Assembly: GCA_019745575.1 (NCBI GenBank)
Contig: JAIETA010000102.1
Span: forward strand, 1-61,381
Source of the DNA: Reyranella sp.
GTDB taxonomy: Bacteria; Pseudomonadota; Alphaproteobacteria; Reyranellales; Reyranellaceae
Direction: 5' to 3'
Length of the DNA: 61,381 nt
Both the position numbers and the translations under genes were made by a program. Below the pieces are notes generated by a model that did no database searches, was not told the DNA's origin, and worked only from the letters and a program-made list of their open reading frames with translations. Every line of letters starts with the position of its first letter. Position 1 is the first letter of the stretch. This document shows, in pieces, positions 1-8,433 of this stretch.

Positions 1-104
1 ATGAGTAGCGACAACCTCATTCTGGCACTTCGATGCCGTGGGGGCCGTCCACCCCAACGCGCGTCCCGCGCGCTCTTCGGATCCGTGTGTCCGACTTTGA
101 CCTT

Positions 105-1661
105 TTAAGCCAACTTCCCGTCCAGCACCTTCGCCCACACGGCGGCGCCGTCGGGGCAGGCGTTGCCGCGCCAGGCGACATGGGTGTCGGGCCGCACCAG
201 CAACAGCCTGGCGCCGTAGAGGGGGGCGAGTCGCGGTTCGGCCACGTTGACGATTTCCAGCGGCGCCGGCGCTGAATCGATCAGGGACGACGGATCGGCG
301 TCGCCGAACCGCAGCAGGGTGAACCACGGCCCGAGATGGTCGTAGAGCGCGCGGCCGTCGGCCAGGAACACGCTGGGCAGGCGCGCACCGGGCGCGGTCG
401 TGGGCTCGTAGACCACCGGGTCGCCTTCGACGCCGTCGTAGCGGTAGCCGAACTCGATGCCCCAGCTTTCGTTCTCGGCGTTGCCCAGCGCGGCGATGGC
501 GCGGCCGAGCGCGTCGGGATCGCGTTCGCTCTGGTAGAGCTCGGCGATCTTCAGCCGCACGCCGGTGTGGCGCTCCGAGGCCAGCCGATTGCGCAACCCG
601 ACCGGGCGGCGCTCGCTCTCGTAGGACTCGAGCAGGCCCGGCGTCGCGAAGCCTTTCACCGCGGCGGCCAGTTTCCAGCCGAGATCGACGGCGTCGCCGA
701 TGCCGGTGTTCATGCCGTAGCCGCCGGTCGGGATATATTGATGGGCCGCATCGCCCGCCAGGAAGACGCGGCCGCCGCTATAACGCTCGGCCAGCAGCAG
801 ATGGGTGAACCAGGGATTGGCGACCAGGATCTCGCGCGCAAAGGCGCGGCCGGCCCAGGCGTCGAGCAGGGCATCGGGATCGATGTCGGCGGGATCGACA
901 CCGGGCGGCGGCCGCGTCTGCAGGGTCCAGGTGTCCCGGTCGTCCTGCGCGATCAGCGTGCCCTTGTCGGTCTGGTAGTGCCAGGCCACGCCGAACGCCT
1001 GCAGCAGCTCGCGCGCCTCGGAGCGGAAGTGGATCATGTAGCGCTGCGCCACCGCAGCGCGGCCTTCGAGCGCGATGCCCAGCCGCTCGCGCACGGCGCT
1101 GGTGCCGCCGTCGCAGCCGGCCAGGAAGTCGCAGCGCACCTGCTCCGTGGCGCCGGTCTCCACGGTGCGCAGCGTGACCGTGACCCCCGCCTCGTCCTGC
1201 TCGAAGTCCTCGAAGGCCACGCCCCAGCGTGCATCGACCAGCGGGTGACCCAGGATGGCGTCGCGCAGCACCGGCTCGATCATCACCTGGCTCACCCGCA
1301 TGGCGGGCTCGCGTGGCTGCGTGCCGTCGTTCCGGGCCAGGATCTCCGCACGCTTCTCCGTGACACCGGGATAGCGGAAGCGGTGCAGTTCGCGGCCGCC
1401 GGCCTCGCGGGCCAGCGACGTGATCCAGGAGATGTCGAAATTGTTGTCCTCCGGCACCGCCACGGCGCGCAGTCTGTCGGCGACACCCAGCCGGCGGAAC
1501 AGCTCCATCGAGCGGCCGTTGGTGATGTCCATCTTGGGGTGCCGCGTGGTCGTGGCATTGCGCTCGACCAGCAGGCAGCGCACGCCGTGGAGCGCGAGCG
1601 TGCGGGCGAGCGTCATGCCGACCGGCCCGCCGCCCGCGATCAGGACGGGGACGCGGTTCAA
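105..1661 (-). CDS. FAD-dependent aromatic-ring monooxygenase (PheA/TfdB type)
   Basis: Predicted class A flavoprotein hydroxylase that uses NAD(P)H and O2 on an aromatic or related substrate. The N-terminal Rossmann motif GGGPVG lies at residues 10-15, the DG-type motif CDGG near 183, and the FAD-binding GDAAHQ near 303 followed by GGYGMNTG. The length (518 aa) is normal for the PheA/TfdB family. The start is TTG at 1661: no ATG or GTG lies upstream in frame before the neighbouring gene, and the next ATG would remove the dinucleotide fold. It sits 25 bases behind an alpha/beta hydrolase, so both are probably on one transcript. A hydroxylase plus hydrolase pair is typical of ring catabolism, but the substrate cannot be read from sequence. 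Confidence 0.85.
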   Translation of the reverse strand: MNRVPVLIAGGGPVGMTLARTLALHGVRCLLVERNATTTRHPKMDITNGRSMELFRRLGVADRLRAVAVPEDNNFDISWITSLAREAGGRELHRFRYPGVTEKRAEILARNDGTQPREPAMRVSQVMIEPVLRDAILGHPLVDARWGVAFEDFEQDEAGVTVTLRTVETGATEQVRCDFLAGCDGGTSAVRERLGIALEGRAAVAQRYMIHFRSEARELLQAFGVAWHYQTDKGTLIAQDDRDTWTLQTRPPPGVDPADIDPDALLDAWAGRAFAREILVANPWFTHLLLAERYSGGRVFLAGDAAHQYIPTGGYGMNTGIGDAVDLGWKLAAAVKGFATPGLLESYESERRPVGLRNRLASERHTGVRLKIAELYQSERDPDALGRAIAALGNAENESWGIEFGYRYDGVEGDPVVYEPTTAPGARLPSVFLADGRALYDHLGPWFTLLRFGDADPSSLIDSAPAPLEIVNVAEPRLAPLYGARLLLVRPDTHVAWRGNACPDGAAVWAKVLDGKLA

Positions 1662-1686
1662 GCGGCCCGCGGGCCGGCCGGCCCGC

Positions 1687-2571
1687 TCATGCGGTTGTGC
1701 AGAACGTTGCGATGCGGTCGACCAGCCGGGGCGTCAACGCGGTCGGAATATCGTGGCCCATGCCGGGATAGATTTCGAGCTGGGCGCCGGGCACGAGGGC
1801 CGCGACGTCGCGGCCGCCCTCGTGCGGCAGGAGCGGATCGTCGGCACCGTGCACGACCAGGGTCGGCGTGCGCACGGTCTTCAGCATCTCGACGCGATCG
1901 CCCGAGGCCAGGATCGCGAGATACTGCCGGCCGACGCCGGCGGGGTAGTAGCGGCGGTCGATGTTGCGCTCGACCAGCCGGCGCATGTCGGCCTCGCTCT
2001 CGGGATAGGCCGGGCTGCCGATGGTGCGGCGGAGCATCATGTAGTGGCGGACCATGGCCTCGCGGTCGCCGCTGGCCGGCCGCTCCAGCGTGGCCTTTAT
2101 CGCGTCGGGCTTGCCGGGCGGCAGGCCAGGCCGGCTGGACGTCGACATGATGGAGACCAGCGAGCGCGTGCGCGCGGCATGCTTTGCCGCGGCGATCTGG
2201 GCGATCATGCCGCCCATCGAGGCGCCGATCATGTGGGCGCGGTCGATGCCGAGCGCTTCCAGAAGACCGACCGCATCAGCCGCCATGTCGCCCAGCAGGT
2301 AGGGCGCGGGGACCTTCTGCCCGGTCATCAGCTTCATGAAGGCGGCCGGCAGGTCGGCCTGGCCCCACGAGTCGAAGTCGGTCGACAGGCCGCAGTCGCG
2401 GTTGTCGAAGCGCACGACATGGAAGCCGCGACCGGCGAGTCCCTCGCAGAAGGCGTCGGACCACAAAGTGAGCTGGGCGCCCAGACCCATGATCAGCAGG
2501 ATGGTGGGATCGGCCTTGCTGCCGACCGTCTCGTACTCGATCTCGATGCCGTTGGCCTTGATGCGCGCCAC
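1687..2571 (-). CDS. alpha/beta hydrolase
   Basis: Cytoplasmic alpha/beta-hydrolase fold enzyme of 294 aa. The nucleophile elbow GASMGG places Ser at about residue 118, the acid is in HGADDP and the catalytic His in GMGHD near the C-terminus. The oxyanion region LIMGLG follows the first strands. The start is GTG at 2571, preceded closely by GGAGGA on the minus strand. Upstream of and probably cotranscribed with the flavin monooxygenase, which suggests hydrolysis of an ester, lactone or ring-cleavage product, but this is inference. Other esterase or haloperoxidase-like activities are equally possible. Confidence 0.85.
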   Translation of the reverse strand: MARIKANGIEIEYETVGSKADPTILLIMGLGAQLTLWSDAFCEGLAGRGFHVVRFDNRDCGLSTDFDSWGQADLPAAFMKLMTGQKVPAPYLLGDMAADAVGLLEALGIDRAHMIGASMGGMIAQIAAAKHAARTRSLVSIMSTSSRPGLPPGKPDAIKATLERPASGDREAMVRHYMMLRRTIGSPAYPESEADMRRLVERNIDRRYYPAGVGRQYLAILASGDRVEMLKTVRTPTLVVHGADDPLLPHEGGRDVAALVPGAQLEIYPGMGHDIPTALTPRLVDRIATFCTTA

Positions 2572-2607
2572 GCGTCCTCCAGGTTTCCGTTCGGGCGACC
2601 GTAGCCG

Positions 2608-3696
2608 CTAGTTGGCGCGGAAGACCAGCTTGTATTGCTCCGGCGGCGTCGTCTTGCCGTCGCACTCGGTCTTCTCGCGGAACTCCACGAGCCGGAAGCG
2701 GCCATCGACCAGCCTGTGGACCTCGTAGGTACCGCAGTCGCCCATGCCGCGCCCCAGGGCGAAGCTGGAGACGGTGCGCGCCCGCGGATTCCATTCGGCA
2801 TTGAGCATGACGAACGGCTGATCGCGCTTGCGGCCCGGCGGGGCGGCGAAGCCGATGAAGGTGTACTCGGCCGGCCGCTCGGCATGGACGAGGGCGAACA
2901 CGCTCGATGCCTGGTAGGCGAAGCGGTCGCAGGCGAGCTCCCAGACGGCGGACTCCTCCGACAGCTGGAAGGCCTTCAGGACGCCTCCTTCCTTCATGAC
3001 CTCGGGATTGCAGTCGTACTTCTTCTGCGCCTCGGCCAGCATGGCGCGCGGAATGAGGGACGGTCTCACCTGATACGGCGCGAACATGCCGGCCGCCGCG
3101 GCCGGCGGCGGCGGGGCCGGCGTCGGCGCGACGGTCTTCGGCACCGTCGGAGACGGCTGTGCCGGCTGGGGCGCGACAGCCTTCGGCGGTGGCGGTGGTG
3201 CCGCCGCCGCCGGCGTCATGCAGCCCGCGCCGCCCTTCACGGTGAGACGGAACGGCAGCTTGCCGGGCGTCACCACGGTCAGCGTGCCGCCTTCGATCTC
3301 GACCGCCTCGCCCGCCTCGTCGGCCAGCTTGAGGTCGAGAATGGCGGTGTAGTCGCCGGTCGTGGACTTGTAGAGCTGCTGCTCGAAGAGCTTGTAACCC
3401 TTGTCGCGGCCGCCGATGGCCACGCGGCGGAACTCGACCATCTTGTCGCCGATCTTCAGCGTCGCCGGCCGCCGCGCGTGGTCGGCTGCCAGCCTCTCGT
3501 GAAAGACATAGGCGTAGCGATCCTTTTCGGGATCGCGGTTGGCCTGCCACAGCAGCACCGAGCAGCCCTGCGGCGGCCCGACTTCCTGCTTGCCGAACAG
3601 TTTTAGATCGATCTTGTCGTCATCGGCCGCCGCCACCGGCCACGCCGCAGTCAGCATCATCGCGGCCGCCGCCGCGGCCATCGTCGCAATCCTCAT
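2608..3696 (-). CDS. exported protein with DUF1176-like C-terminal part
   Basis: Exported protein of unknown function, 362 aa from the chosen start. A signal peptide with a long hydrophobic Ala/Met core ends in AAWPVAAA. An N-terminal domain of about 150 residues is followed by a Pro/Ala-rich linker (about residues 170-230) and a second domain containing GMGDCG and a terminal CDGKTTPPEQ. That pattern recalls DUF1176 proteins, but the match is by eye. An in-frame ATG at 3720 overlaps the stop of the upstream gene as TGATG. I prefer 3696 because GAGGAG sits four bases before it and it gives a clean signal peptide. Role unknown. Confidence 0.75.
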   Translation of the reverse strand: MRIATMAAAAAAMMLTAAWPVAAADDDKIDLKLFGKQEVGPPQGCSVLLWQANRDPEKDRYAYVFHERLAADHARRPATLKIGDKMVEFRRVAIGGRDKGYKLFEQQLYKSTTGDYTAILDLKLADEAGEAVEIEGGTLTVVTPGKLPFRLTVKGGAGCMTPAAAAPPPPPKAVAPQPAQPSPTVPKTVAPTPAPPPPAAAAGMFAPYQVRPSLIPRAMLAEAQKKYDCNPEVMKEGGVLKAFQLSEESAVWELACDRFAYQASSVFALVHAERPAEYTFIGFAAPPGRKRDQPFVMLNAEWNPRARTVSSFALGRGMGDCGTYEVHRLVDGRFRLVEFREKTECDGKTTPPEQYKLVFRAN

Positions 3697-3700
3697 GAAA

Positions 3701-3706
3701 CTCCTC
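3701..3706 (-). promoter_or_regulatory. ribosome binding site that selects the start at 3696
   Basis: GAGGAG on the minus strand, four bases before the ATG at 3696. The alternative ATG at 3720 has no purine-rich tract, although it overlaps the upstream stop codon and could be reached by translational coupling. Confidence 0.6.
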
Positions 3707-3719
3707 ACAACACCCGACA

Positions 3720-4367
3720 TCAGTATCGCCCGCGCCGCGCGCTCCACCAATAGGCGAGCGGCTTGCGCCACGGTCCGAGCGGCCGGCCGAGCACCAGCGC
3801 CGGCAGGAGGATGGGCAGCGCCGCCGGATCGACCTCACGGCGCCGGGCCCGCGCTTCGCTGAGCAGCGCGTCGCGCTCCGGCCCCGCGCCCATCAGCCAC
3901 GCCGCGCCGACGGCGCGCGCCGCTTCTCTTGTCACGGGATCGCGCAGGCCCAGCACCGCAAGTTGCAAGTCGGCCAGCGCGTGGCCGGCGCGCAGAACGT
4001 CGAGCGGCCCCTCGGTCTCCTCCTCGCGGGCATCGACCAGGGCGACCAGGCTTTGGGGCGCGAGGCCGTGCCGTCGCGCGGTTTCGCTGAGCGATTCCAC
4101 GAGGGGCTGCGCCCGCGGCTTGGCCGCACCGGCCGCCTCGGCCGCCGCCTCGCGCCACCATTCTAGCCGGATGCGGGCCAGCATCGGCTCGCGCGCCACG
4201 ATGCGCGTGCGGGCCAGTTCATGGTCGAAGGCCAGCAGCGCCATCAGGTCGCCGCGCGCCGGCTCCGGCGCGAACAGGGCGCCCCGGAAGCGATCCGGAT
4301 CGGCGGTTCGCACCGTGTCGAGGACGAAGCGGCGGGAGGCCTCGGGCGCCCGGTAGGAGTCGGTCAT
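3720..4367 (-). CDS. squalene/phytoene synthase family protein
   Basis: Protein of 215 aa related to the squalene/phytoene synthase fold. The helix containing ALLAFDHELARTR and the RLEWWREA motif are the family hallmarks. The second aspartate-rich motif expected of a true prenyl-coupling enzyme is not evident and the protein is short, so it resembles the NDUFAF6-like group rather than a carotenoid enzyme. In many alphaproteobacteria this gene lies near secDF and an Mth938-domain gene (an NDUFAF3 relative), as it does here with one intervening gene. A role in complex I assembly is therefore plausible but inferred. Confidence 0.75.
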   Translation of the reverse strand: MTDSYRAPEASRRFVLDTVRTADPDRFRGALFAPEPARGDLMALLAFDHELARTRIVAREPMLARIRLEWWREAAAEAAGAAKPRAQPLVESLSETARRHGLAPQSLVALVDAREEETEGPLDVLRAGHALADLQLAVLGLRDPVTREAARAVGAAWLMGAGPERDALLSEARARRREVDPAALPILLPALVLGRPLGPWRKPLAYWWSARRGRY

Positions 4368-4393
4368 GGGGGATAAACATTCATCTGCGACCG

Positions 4394-4422
4394 TTGAACG
4401 CAGCCGGCGACGAGTTTACAAT
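4394..4422 (+). promoter_or_regulatory. candidate sigma-70 promoter for the PuuD-type gene
   Basis: TTGAAC at 4394-4399 and TACAAT at 4417-4422 are separated by exactly 17 bases. The -10 element matches 5 of 6 consensus bases and the -35 matches 4 of 6. The region between the divergent genes is AT-richer than its surroundings. Predicted start of transcription is about 4429, some 45 bases before the ATG. Confidence 0.5.
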
Positions 4423-4473
4423 GATTTTCACAGTGATTCTCTAATCCCATCAACAAGATAAGGGGAAATCCTC

Positions 4474-5070
4474 ATGGGTGCCATCTTCACATCGCCGGGA
4501 CGCACCGTTGGTGCCGGCATTGTGCTGCTCATCGCCATCGTCGTCGTCGTGGGCCTGGTCACCGGCCAGATGACCAAGATCGACATGAACTGGGCAACCT
4601 TCGTCATGCGCTGGCTGCATGTGGTGAGCGGCGTCCTCTGGATCGGCCTGCTGTGGTACCTGAACTTCGTGCAGGTGCCGACCATGCCGACCATCCAGCC
4701 GGTCGAGAGCCGGACGGCGATCACCAAGTACATCGCGCCCAACGTGCTCTTCTATTTCCGCTACGCCGCGCTGGCCACGGTGATCACCGGCCTGCTGCTG
4801 GCCTGGATGCTGGGCTACCTCATGTCGGCGCTCACCCTGCGGCCGGGCTTCGTCATGATCGGCATCGGCATGTGGATGGCGCTGGTGATGGCCTTCAACG
4901 TCTGGTTCATCATTTGGCCGAACCAGCAGAAGATCCTGGGCCTGGTCGAGGCGACCGCCGAGCAGAAGGCCGCGGCCGCCAAGCCGGCGCTCTACGCCAG
5001 CCGCTTCAACACCATGTTCTCGATCGGCATGCTCTACTGCATGGTGGCGCAGCAGAACGCGCCCGTCTGA
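4474..5070 (+). CDS. PuuD/urate hydroxylase N-terminal-type membrane protein
   Basis: Integral membrane protein of 198 aa with about five hydrophobic helices (starting near residues 12, 44, 88, 125 and 180). WLHVVSGVLWIGLLWYLNF and the conserved His and Trp residues match the membrane domain of PuuD-type urate hydroxylases (urate oxidase N-terminal family). Full-length PuuD carries a C-terminal cytochrome c domain, and no CxxCH is present here, so only the membrane half exists. A ribosome site AAGGGGA precedes the ATG. No purine catabolism genes are nearby, so urate oxidation is not supported by context. It may be a quinone- or heme-binding membrane protein of other function. Confidence 0.75.
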   Translation: MGAIFTSPGRTVGAGIVLLIAIVVVVGLVTGQMTKIDMNWATFVMRWLHVVSGVLWIGLLWYLNFVQVPTMPTIQPVESRTAITKYIAPNVLFYFRYAALATVITGLLLAWMLGYLMSALTLRPGFVMIGIGMWMALVMAFNVWFIIWPNQQKILGLVEATAEQKAAAAKPALYASRFNTMFSIGMLYCMVAQQNAPV

Positions 5071-5089
5071 TCCGACCGACATCGGCTGA

Positions 5090-5118
5090 GGAAACGGGGC
5101 CCCGCGGGGCCCGTTTTC
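5090..5118. terminator. bidirectional rho-independent terminator
   Basis: A GC-rich hairpin with arms AAACGGGGCCCCG and CGGGGCCCGTTT (one bulged G) ends in a T-run on the plus strand and is preceded by A residues, giving T-runs both ways. It lies between the convergent ends of the PuuD-type gene and the Mth938-domain gene, so it can serve both. Confidence 0.75.
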
Positions 5119-5130
5119 TTGGTCCGCCGC

Positions 5131-5550
5131 CTACAGCGGGATGAGCGCTGCCGCCACCCGCCGGCTCTCGGCCAGCAGGACGTTGTAAATGCGGCAGGCC
5201 GAGCCGGTATCGACCACTTCGAGGGCGAGGCCGGCGGCCTTGAGCTGGGCGCGCAGGCCGGGCGGCACGAAGATCGCCCGCGCGCCGCAGCCCAGCACCA
5301 GGATCTCGGCCGGCGCCGGATCCGCCTTGAGGGCGGCAAGACTCTCCAGACTGAGGTCCTCCGCGCGCGTCACGCTCCAGGCGGTGGTCGCACGCGGCGT
5401 CACGAGCACGGGCGCGCGCCATTCGCGATCGCTGATGAGAAAGCGGCCGGGGCCGTAGCTGCGGATGAGCTGGACCTGGGACGGGTCGGGCGCCGGCAGC
5501 GTCTTGTCGTCGGGCGGCCCGCCGCCGGCTCCGGCGCGTGGCGGGATCAC
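5131..5550 (-). CDS. Mth938-like domain protein
   Basis: Small cytoplasmic protein of 139 aa of the Mth938/DUF498 family, related to the complex I assembly factor NDUFAF3. It shows QLIRSYGPGRFLI, then EILVLGCGAR and a final segment ACRIYNVLLAESRRVAAALIPL, all typical of the fold. The start is GTG at 5550, overlapping the secF stop as GTGA, with AAGGC just upstream. The same frame stays open far into secF, so a naive call would greatly overextend this gene. It is the last gene of the yajC-secD-secF transcript. Function inferred from human NDUFAF3; direct evidence in bacteria is limited. Confidence 0.8.
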   Translation of the reverse strand: MIPPRAGAGGGPPDDKTLPAPDPSQVQLIRSYGPGRFLISDREWRAPVLVTPRATTAWSVTRAEDLSLESLAALKADPAPAEILVLGCGARAIFVPPGLRAQLKAAGLALEVVDTGSACRIYNVLLAESRRVAAALIPL

Positions 5551-6722
5551 GCCTTGGCCTTGGCCGCCTCGTCGTCGGCCGGCCGCAGCTGGTCGGGCCG
5601 CAGCTTGAGGTAGACCAGGCCCGCGCAGGCGACCCAGATCGACGAATAGGTGCCGACGATGACGCCCCACAGCATGGCGACCGAGAAGCTGTAGAGCACC
5701 GGTCCACCAAACAGCACCAGCGCCAGCACCGCCACGAACACCGTGCCGGAGGTCATCAGCGTGCGCGACAGGGTCTCGTTGATACTGAGGTTGAGCAGAT
5801 CGATCAGGCCGAGCTTCTTGTAGCGCCGCATGTTCTCGCGCACGCGGTCGAAGATCACCACGGTGTCGTTGATCGAGTAGCCGGCGATGGTCAGCACGGC
5901 GGCAAGCGCGGTCAGGCTGAAATCGAGCTGCAGCAGGACGAAGACGCCCAGCGTCGAGATCACGTCGTGCAGCATGGCGATCAGGGCGCCGACGCCGAAC
6001 TGCCATTCGAAGCGGAACCACACGTAGATGACGATGGCGGCCATGGTGGCCAGCACGGCCCAGATGCCGCTTCGCATCAGCTCGTCGCCGATCTTGGGGC
6101 CGACCGATTCGGTGCCGCGCATCTCGTACTTGTCGCCGATCGCGTCCTCGACCAGTTTTATCGCCACCTGCTGGCACCATTCGGCGCGCTGCTCGGGCGA
6201 CATGTCGACCTTGGCCGTGGCCGTCGTGCCGCGCGGCAACTGGCGTTCGACGATGGTCAAGCTGACCCGGCTCACCGCGTCGCGCCACGCCGCACCGTCG
6301 AGGGCGGCGGTGGCGGTGAACTCGACATCGCCGGTGCCGGCCGGACCCGGCCTCACCTGCCAGCCCGGGCCGGCCCGCTTCTGCATCACGCGCTGGGCGC
6401 CCGCTACGCACTGCGGCCCGCCCTCCTGGCGCTGGACGCGGACCAGCACCGTGTTGGGATCGCCGAACTCCTGCAGCGAGACCTCGCCGACGCCGAGGCC
6501 GCCCACGATCGAGCGCAGCTCGTCGAGCTGGGCCGGCCCCTGCTTGGCGCGGGCCTGCAGCGCGATGCCGCCCTTGAAGTCGATGCCGAAGTTGAGCCCG
6601 ACGAAGGCCACGCCCAGCAGCGCCACGATGTTGATCAGCGTCGACAGGATGAGGGCGGCCTTGCGCTTGCCCAGGAAGTCGAACTTCTTCTTGAAGGCGA
6701 ACAGGTGAACGGGCTTCCACAT
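5547..6722 (-). CDS. secF: protein translocase subunit SecF, enlarged
   Basis: Inner-membrane partner of SecD that uses the proton gradient to help pull exported proteins through SecYEG. An N-terminal membrane helix is followed by NFGIDFKGG (the D1-type signature, near residues 44-52) and five C-terminal helices with LHDVISTLG and TVVIFDRVRENMR. At 391 aa it is some 70-80 residues longer than most SecF proteins. The extra length lies in the first periplasmic domain (about residues 60-210), which contains a repeat-like alpha/beta stretch. Starts 11 bases after secD and overlaps the next gene by four. Confidence 0.95.
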   Translation of the reverse strand: MWKPVHLFAFKKKFDFLGKRKAALILSTLINIVALLGVAFVGLNFGIDFKGGIALQARAKQGPAQLDELRSIVGGLGVGEVSLQEFGDPNTVLVRVQRQEGGPQCVAGAQRVMQKRAGPGWQVRPGPAGTGDVEFTATAALDGAAWRDAVSRVSLTIVERQLPRGTTATAKVDMSPEQRAEWCQQVAIKLVEDAIGDKYEMRGTESVGPKIGDELMRSGIWAVLATMAAIVIYVWFRFEWQFGVGALIAMLHDVISTLGVFVLLQLDFSLTALAAVLTIAGYSINDTVVIFDRVRENMRRYKKLGLIDLLNLSINETLSRTLMTSGTVFVAVLALVLFGGPVLYSFSVAMLWGVIVGTYSSIWVACAGLVYLKLRPDQLRPADDEAAKAKA

Positions 6723-6733
6723 GGCGGCGCGCC

Positions 6734-8404
6734 TCAGATCACGAGTTCGGTGGGACGCCGCCAGCGCACCCAGACCGCGAGCAGCATGCGGGTGAAGATC
6801 GTCGAGCTGAACATCGAGGTCAGCAGGCCGAGCGAGAGCGTGGTGGCAAAGCCGCGGATCGGGCCGGAGCCGAAGCCGAACAGCAGGACGGCGGCGATCA
6901 GGGTCGTGAGGTTGGCGTCGATGATCGCCGACATGGCGCGCTCGTAGCCGGTGGCGATCGAGCTGAAGGCCGAGCGGCCGAGCGCCTTCTCTTCACGCAC
7001 GCGCTCGTAGATCAGCACGTTGGAGTCGACGGCCATGCCAACGGTCAGCACGAGGCCCGCCATGCCGGGCAGCGTGAGCGAGGCGCCAAGGATCGACATG
7101 CCGGCGAACACCATCAGCAGGTTGACCAGCATGGCAAGGTTGGCGAAGCCGCCGAACACCGGGCCGTAGGCCACGAACATCAGGAGCCCGACCAGCACGG
7201 TGCCGACCAGCGCCGCGATGGTGCCGGCCCGGATCGCGTCGGCGCCGAGGTCGGCGCCGACCGTCCGCTCTTCGATGATGGTGAGCGTGGCCGGCAGCGC
7301 ACCCGAGCGCAGCAGCAGCGCCTGTTCCTGGGTCTGCTGCGTGGTGAAGGTGCCGGTGATGATGCCGCTGCCGCCGCAGATCGCGCTCTGCACCACCGGG
7401 GCGCTGATGATCTCGCCGTCGAGCTGGATGGCGAGGCGCTTGCCGATGTTGGCGCGCGTCGCGGTACAGAAGGCGCGACCGCCGGCCGAATTGAAGGTGA
7501 AGCTGATGATCGGACGGCCGCCCTGCTGCTGCTCGAAGGTGGCTTTGGCGTCGTCGAGATCTTCGCCGCCCACGACGACGCGTTTCAACACCGGCAGGCA
7601 CTGCGGCTGATAGCGCCGGCAGATCTGCTCCGGCGTCAGCCGCGGATTGGCGGCCTGGATCTCCTCCCAGGCCTTGGGATTGGAGCGCCTGAGATCCTGC
7701 ATGCCCTCGCGCGTCGGCACCAGCGAGGTGGTGGGCGGCAGGGTCGCCGGGATGTTCTGGCCGGTCGCGGCGACGTCCTCGTTGACGAGGTGGAAGGCGA
7801 GCTTGGCGGTTTGGTTGATCTTGCGCTTGAGGTCCGTGGTGTCCTTGATGCCGGGCACCTGCAGCAGGATGCGCTCGTCGCCCTGGCGCACGATGGTCGG
7901 CTCGAGGGTGCCGGTCTCGTCGACGCGGCGGCGCAGGATCTCGATCGACTGGTCGATCACTTCCTTCTTGCGGCGGAACAGCTCCTGGTCCGAGTAGGCG
8001 AGCCGGATGGTGTCGCCCGTGCCGGAAACGGCGAGCGAGGGATCGACGGCGCGGATCGCCTCCAGTGCCTTGGCGCGCTGGGCCTCGTCGCGCAGGGTGA
8101 CGATCAGGGCGCGACCCGGCTCGACGTTGACCTCCTTGAAGGGCACCTGCTGCTTGCGCAATTCGGCGCGCACCGAATCGGAAAGATTGTTCAGGCGCTC
8201 GGTCAGCACGCTGCGCAGGTCGGCTTCCAGCAGGAAGTGGGCGCCGCCGCGCAGGTCGAGGCCGAGATTGATGCGGTTCTGCGTATACCAGCCCGGCAGC
8301 ACGTCGAGGACGCGGTTCGGCAGGAGGTTGGGCAACGCGAACAGTCCCGACAACACCGTGATCGCGATGATGACGATGGTCTGCCAGCGCGGAAGATTGA
8401 GCAT
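6734..8404 (-). CDS. secD: protein translocase subunit SecD
   Basis: Inner-membrane Sec accessory subunit, 556 aa. The N-terminal helix is followed by NLGLDLRGGAHFLLE (D1 motif), a large periplasmic region, and six helices containing GMAVDSNVLIYERVREE (D6 motif) and AIIDANLTTL. These residues are the conserved proton-pathway and conformational motifs of the RND superfamily. It works with SecF and YajC, whose genes flank it directly on the same strand, and the order yajC-secD-secF is classical. Length is within the family range for alphaproteobacteria. Confidence 0.97.
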   Translation of the reverse strand: MLNLPRWQTIVIIAITVLSGLFALPNLLPNRVLDVLPGWYTQNRINLGLDLRGGAHFLLEADLRSVLTERLNNLSDSVRAELRKQQVPFKEVNVEPGRALIVTLRDEAQRAKALEAIRAVDPSLAVSGTGDTIRLAYSDQELFRRKKEVIDQSIEILRRRVDETGTLEPTIVRQGDERILLQVPGIKDTTDLKRKINQTAKLAFHLVNEDVAATGQNIPATLPPTTSLVPTREGMQDLRRSNPKAWEEIQAANPRLTPEQICRRYQPQCLPVLKRVVVGGEDLDDAKATFEQQQGGRPIISFTFNSAGGRAFCTATRANIGKRLAIQLDGEIISAPVVQSAICGGSGIITGTFTTQQTQEQALLLRSGALPATLTIIEERTVGADLGADAIRAGTIAALVGTVLVGLLMFVAYGPVFGGFANLAMLVNLLMVFAGMSILGASLTLPGMAGLVLTVGMAVDSNVLIYERVREEKALGRSAFSSIATGYERAMSAIIDANLTTLIAAVLLFGFGSGPIRGFATTLSLGLLTSMFSSTIFTRMLLAVWVRWRRPTELVI

Positions 8405-8433
8405 TCCGACCTACTTCGCTCGCGGCGCGACGG

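Noticed and set aside
1..104. A 35-codon open frame at the window start (ATG at base 1 to the stop at 106-108)
   Set aside because: Too short, no ribosome site visible, basic low-complexity translation, and it runs into the end of the monooxygenase gene. Nothing else is seen in this stretch.
336..2150. Long plus-strand open frame of about 600 codons opposite the monooxygenase and hydrolase
   Set aside because: Antisense shadow in GC-rich DNA: the translation is rich in Arg, Gly, Ala and His without domains, while the minus strand carries clear enzyme motifs.
5131..6720. Long single gene covering the Mth938 domain and secF
   Set aside because: The upstream part is secF in another frame; the real start is GTG at 5550 with a GTGA overlap.
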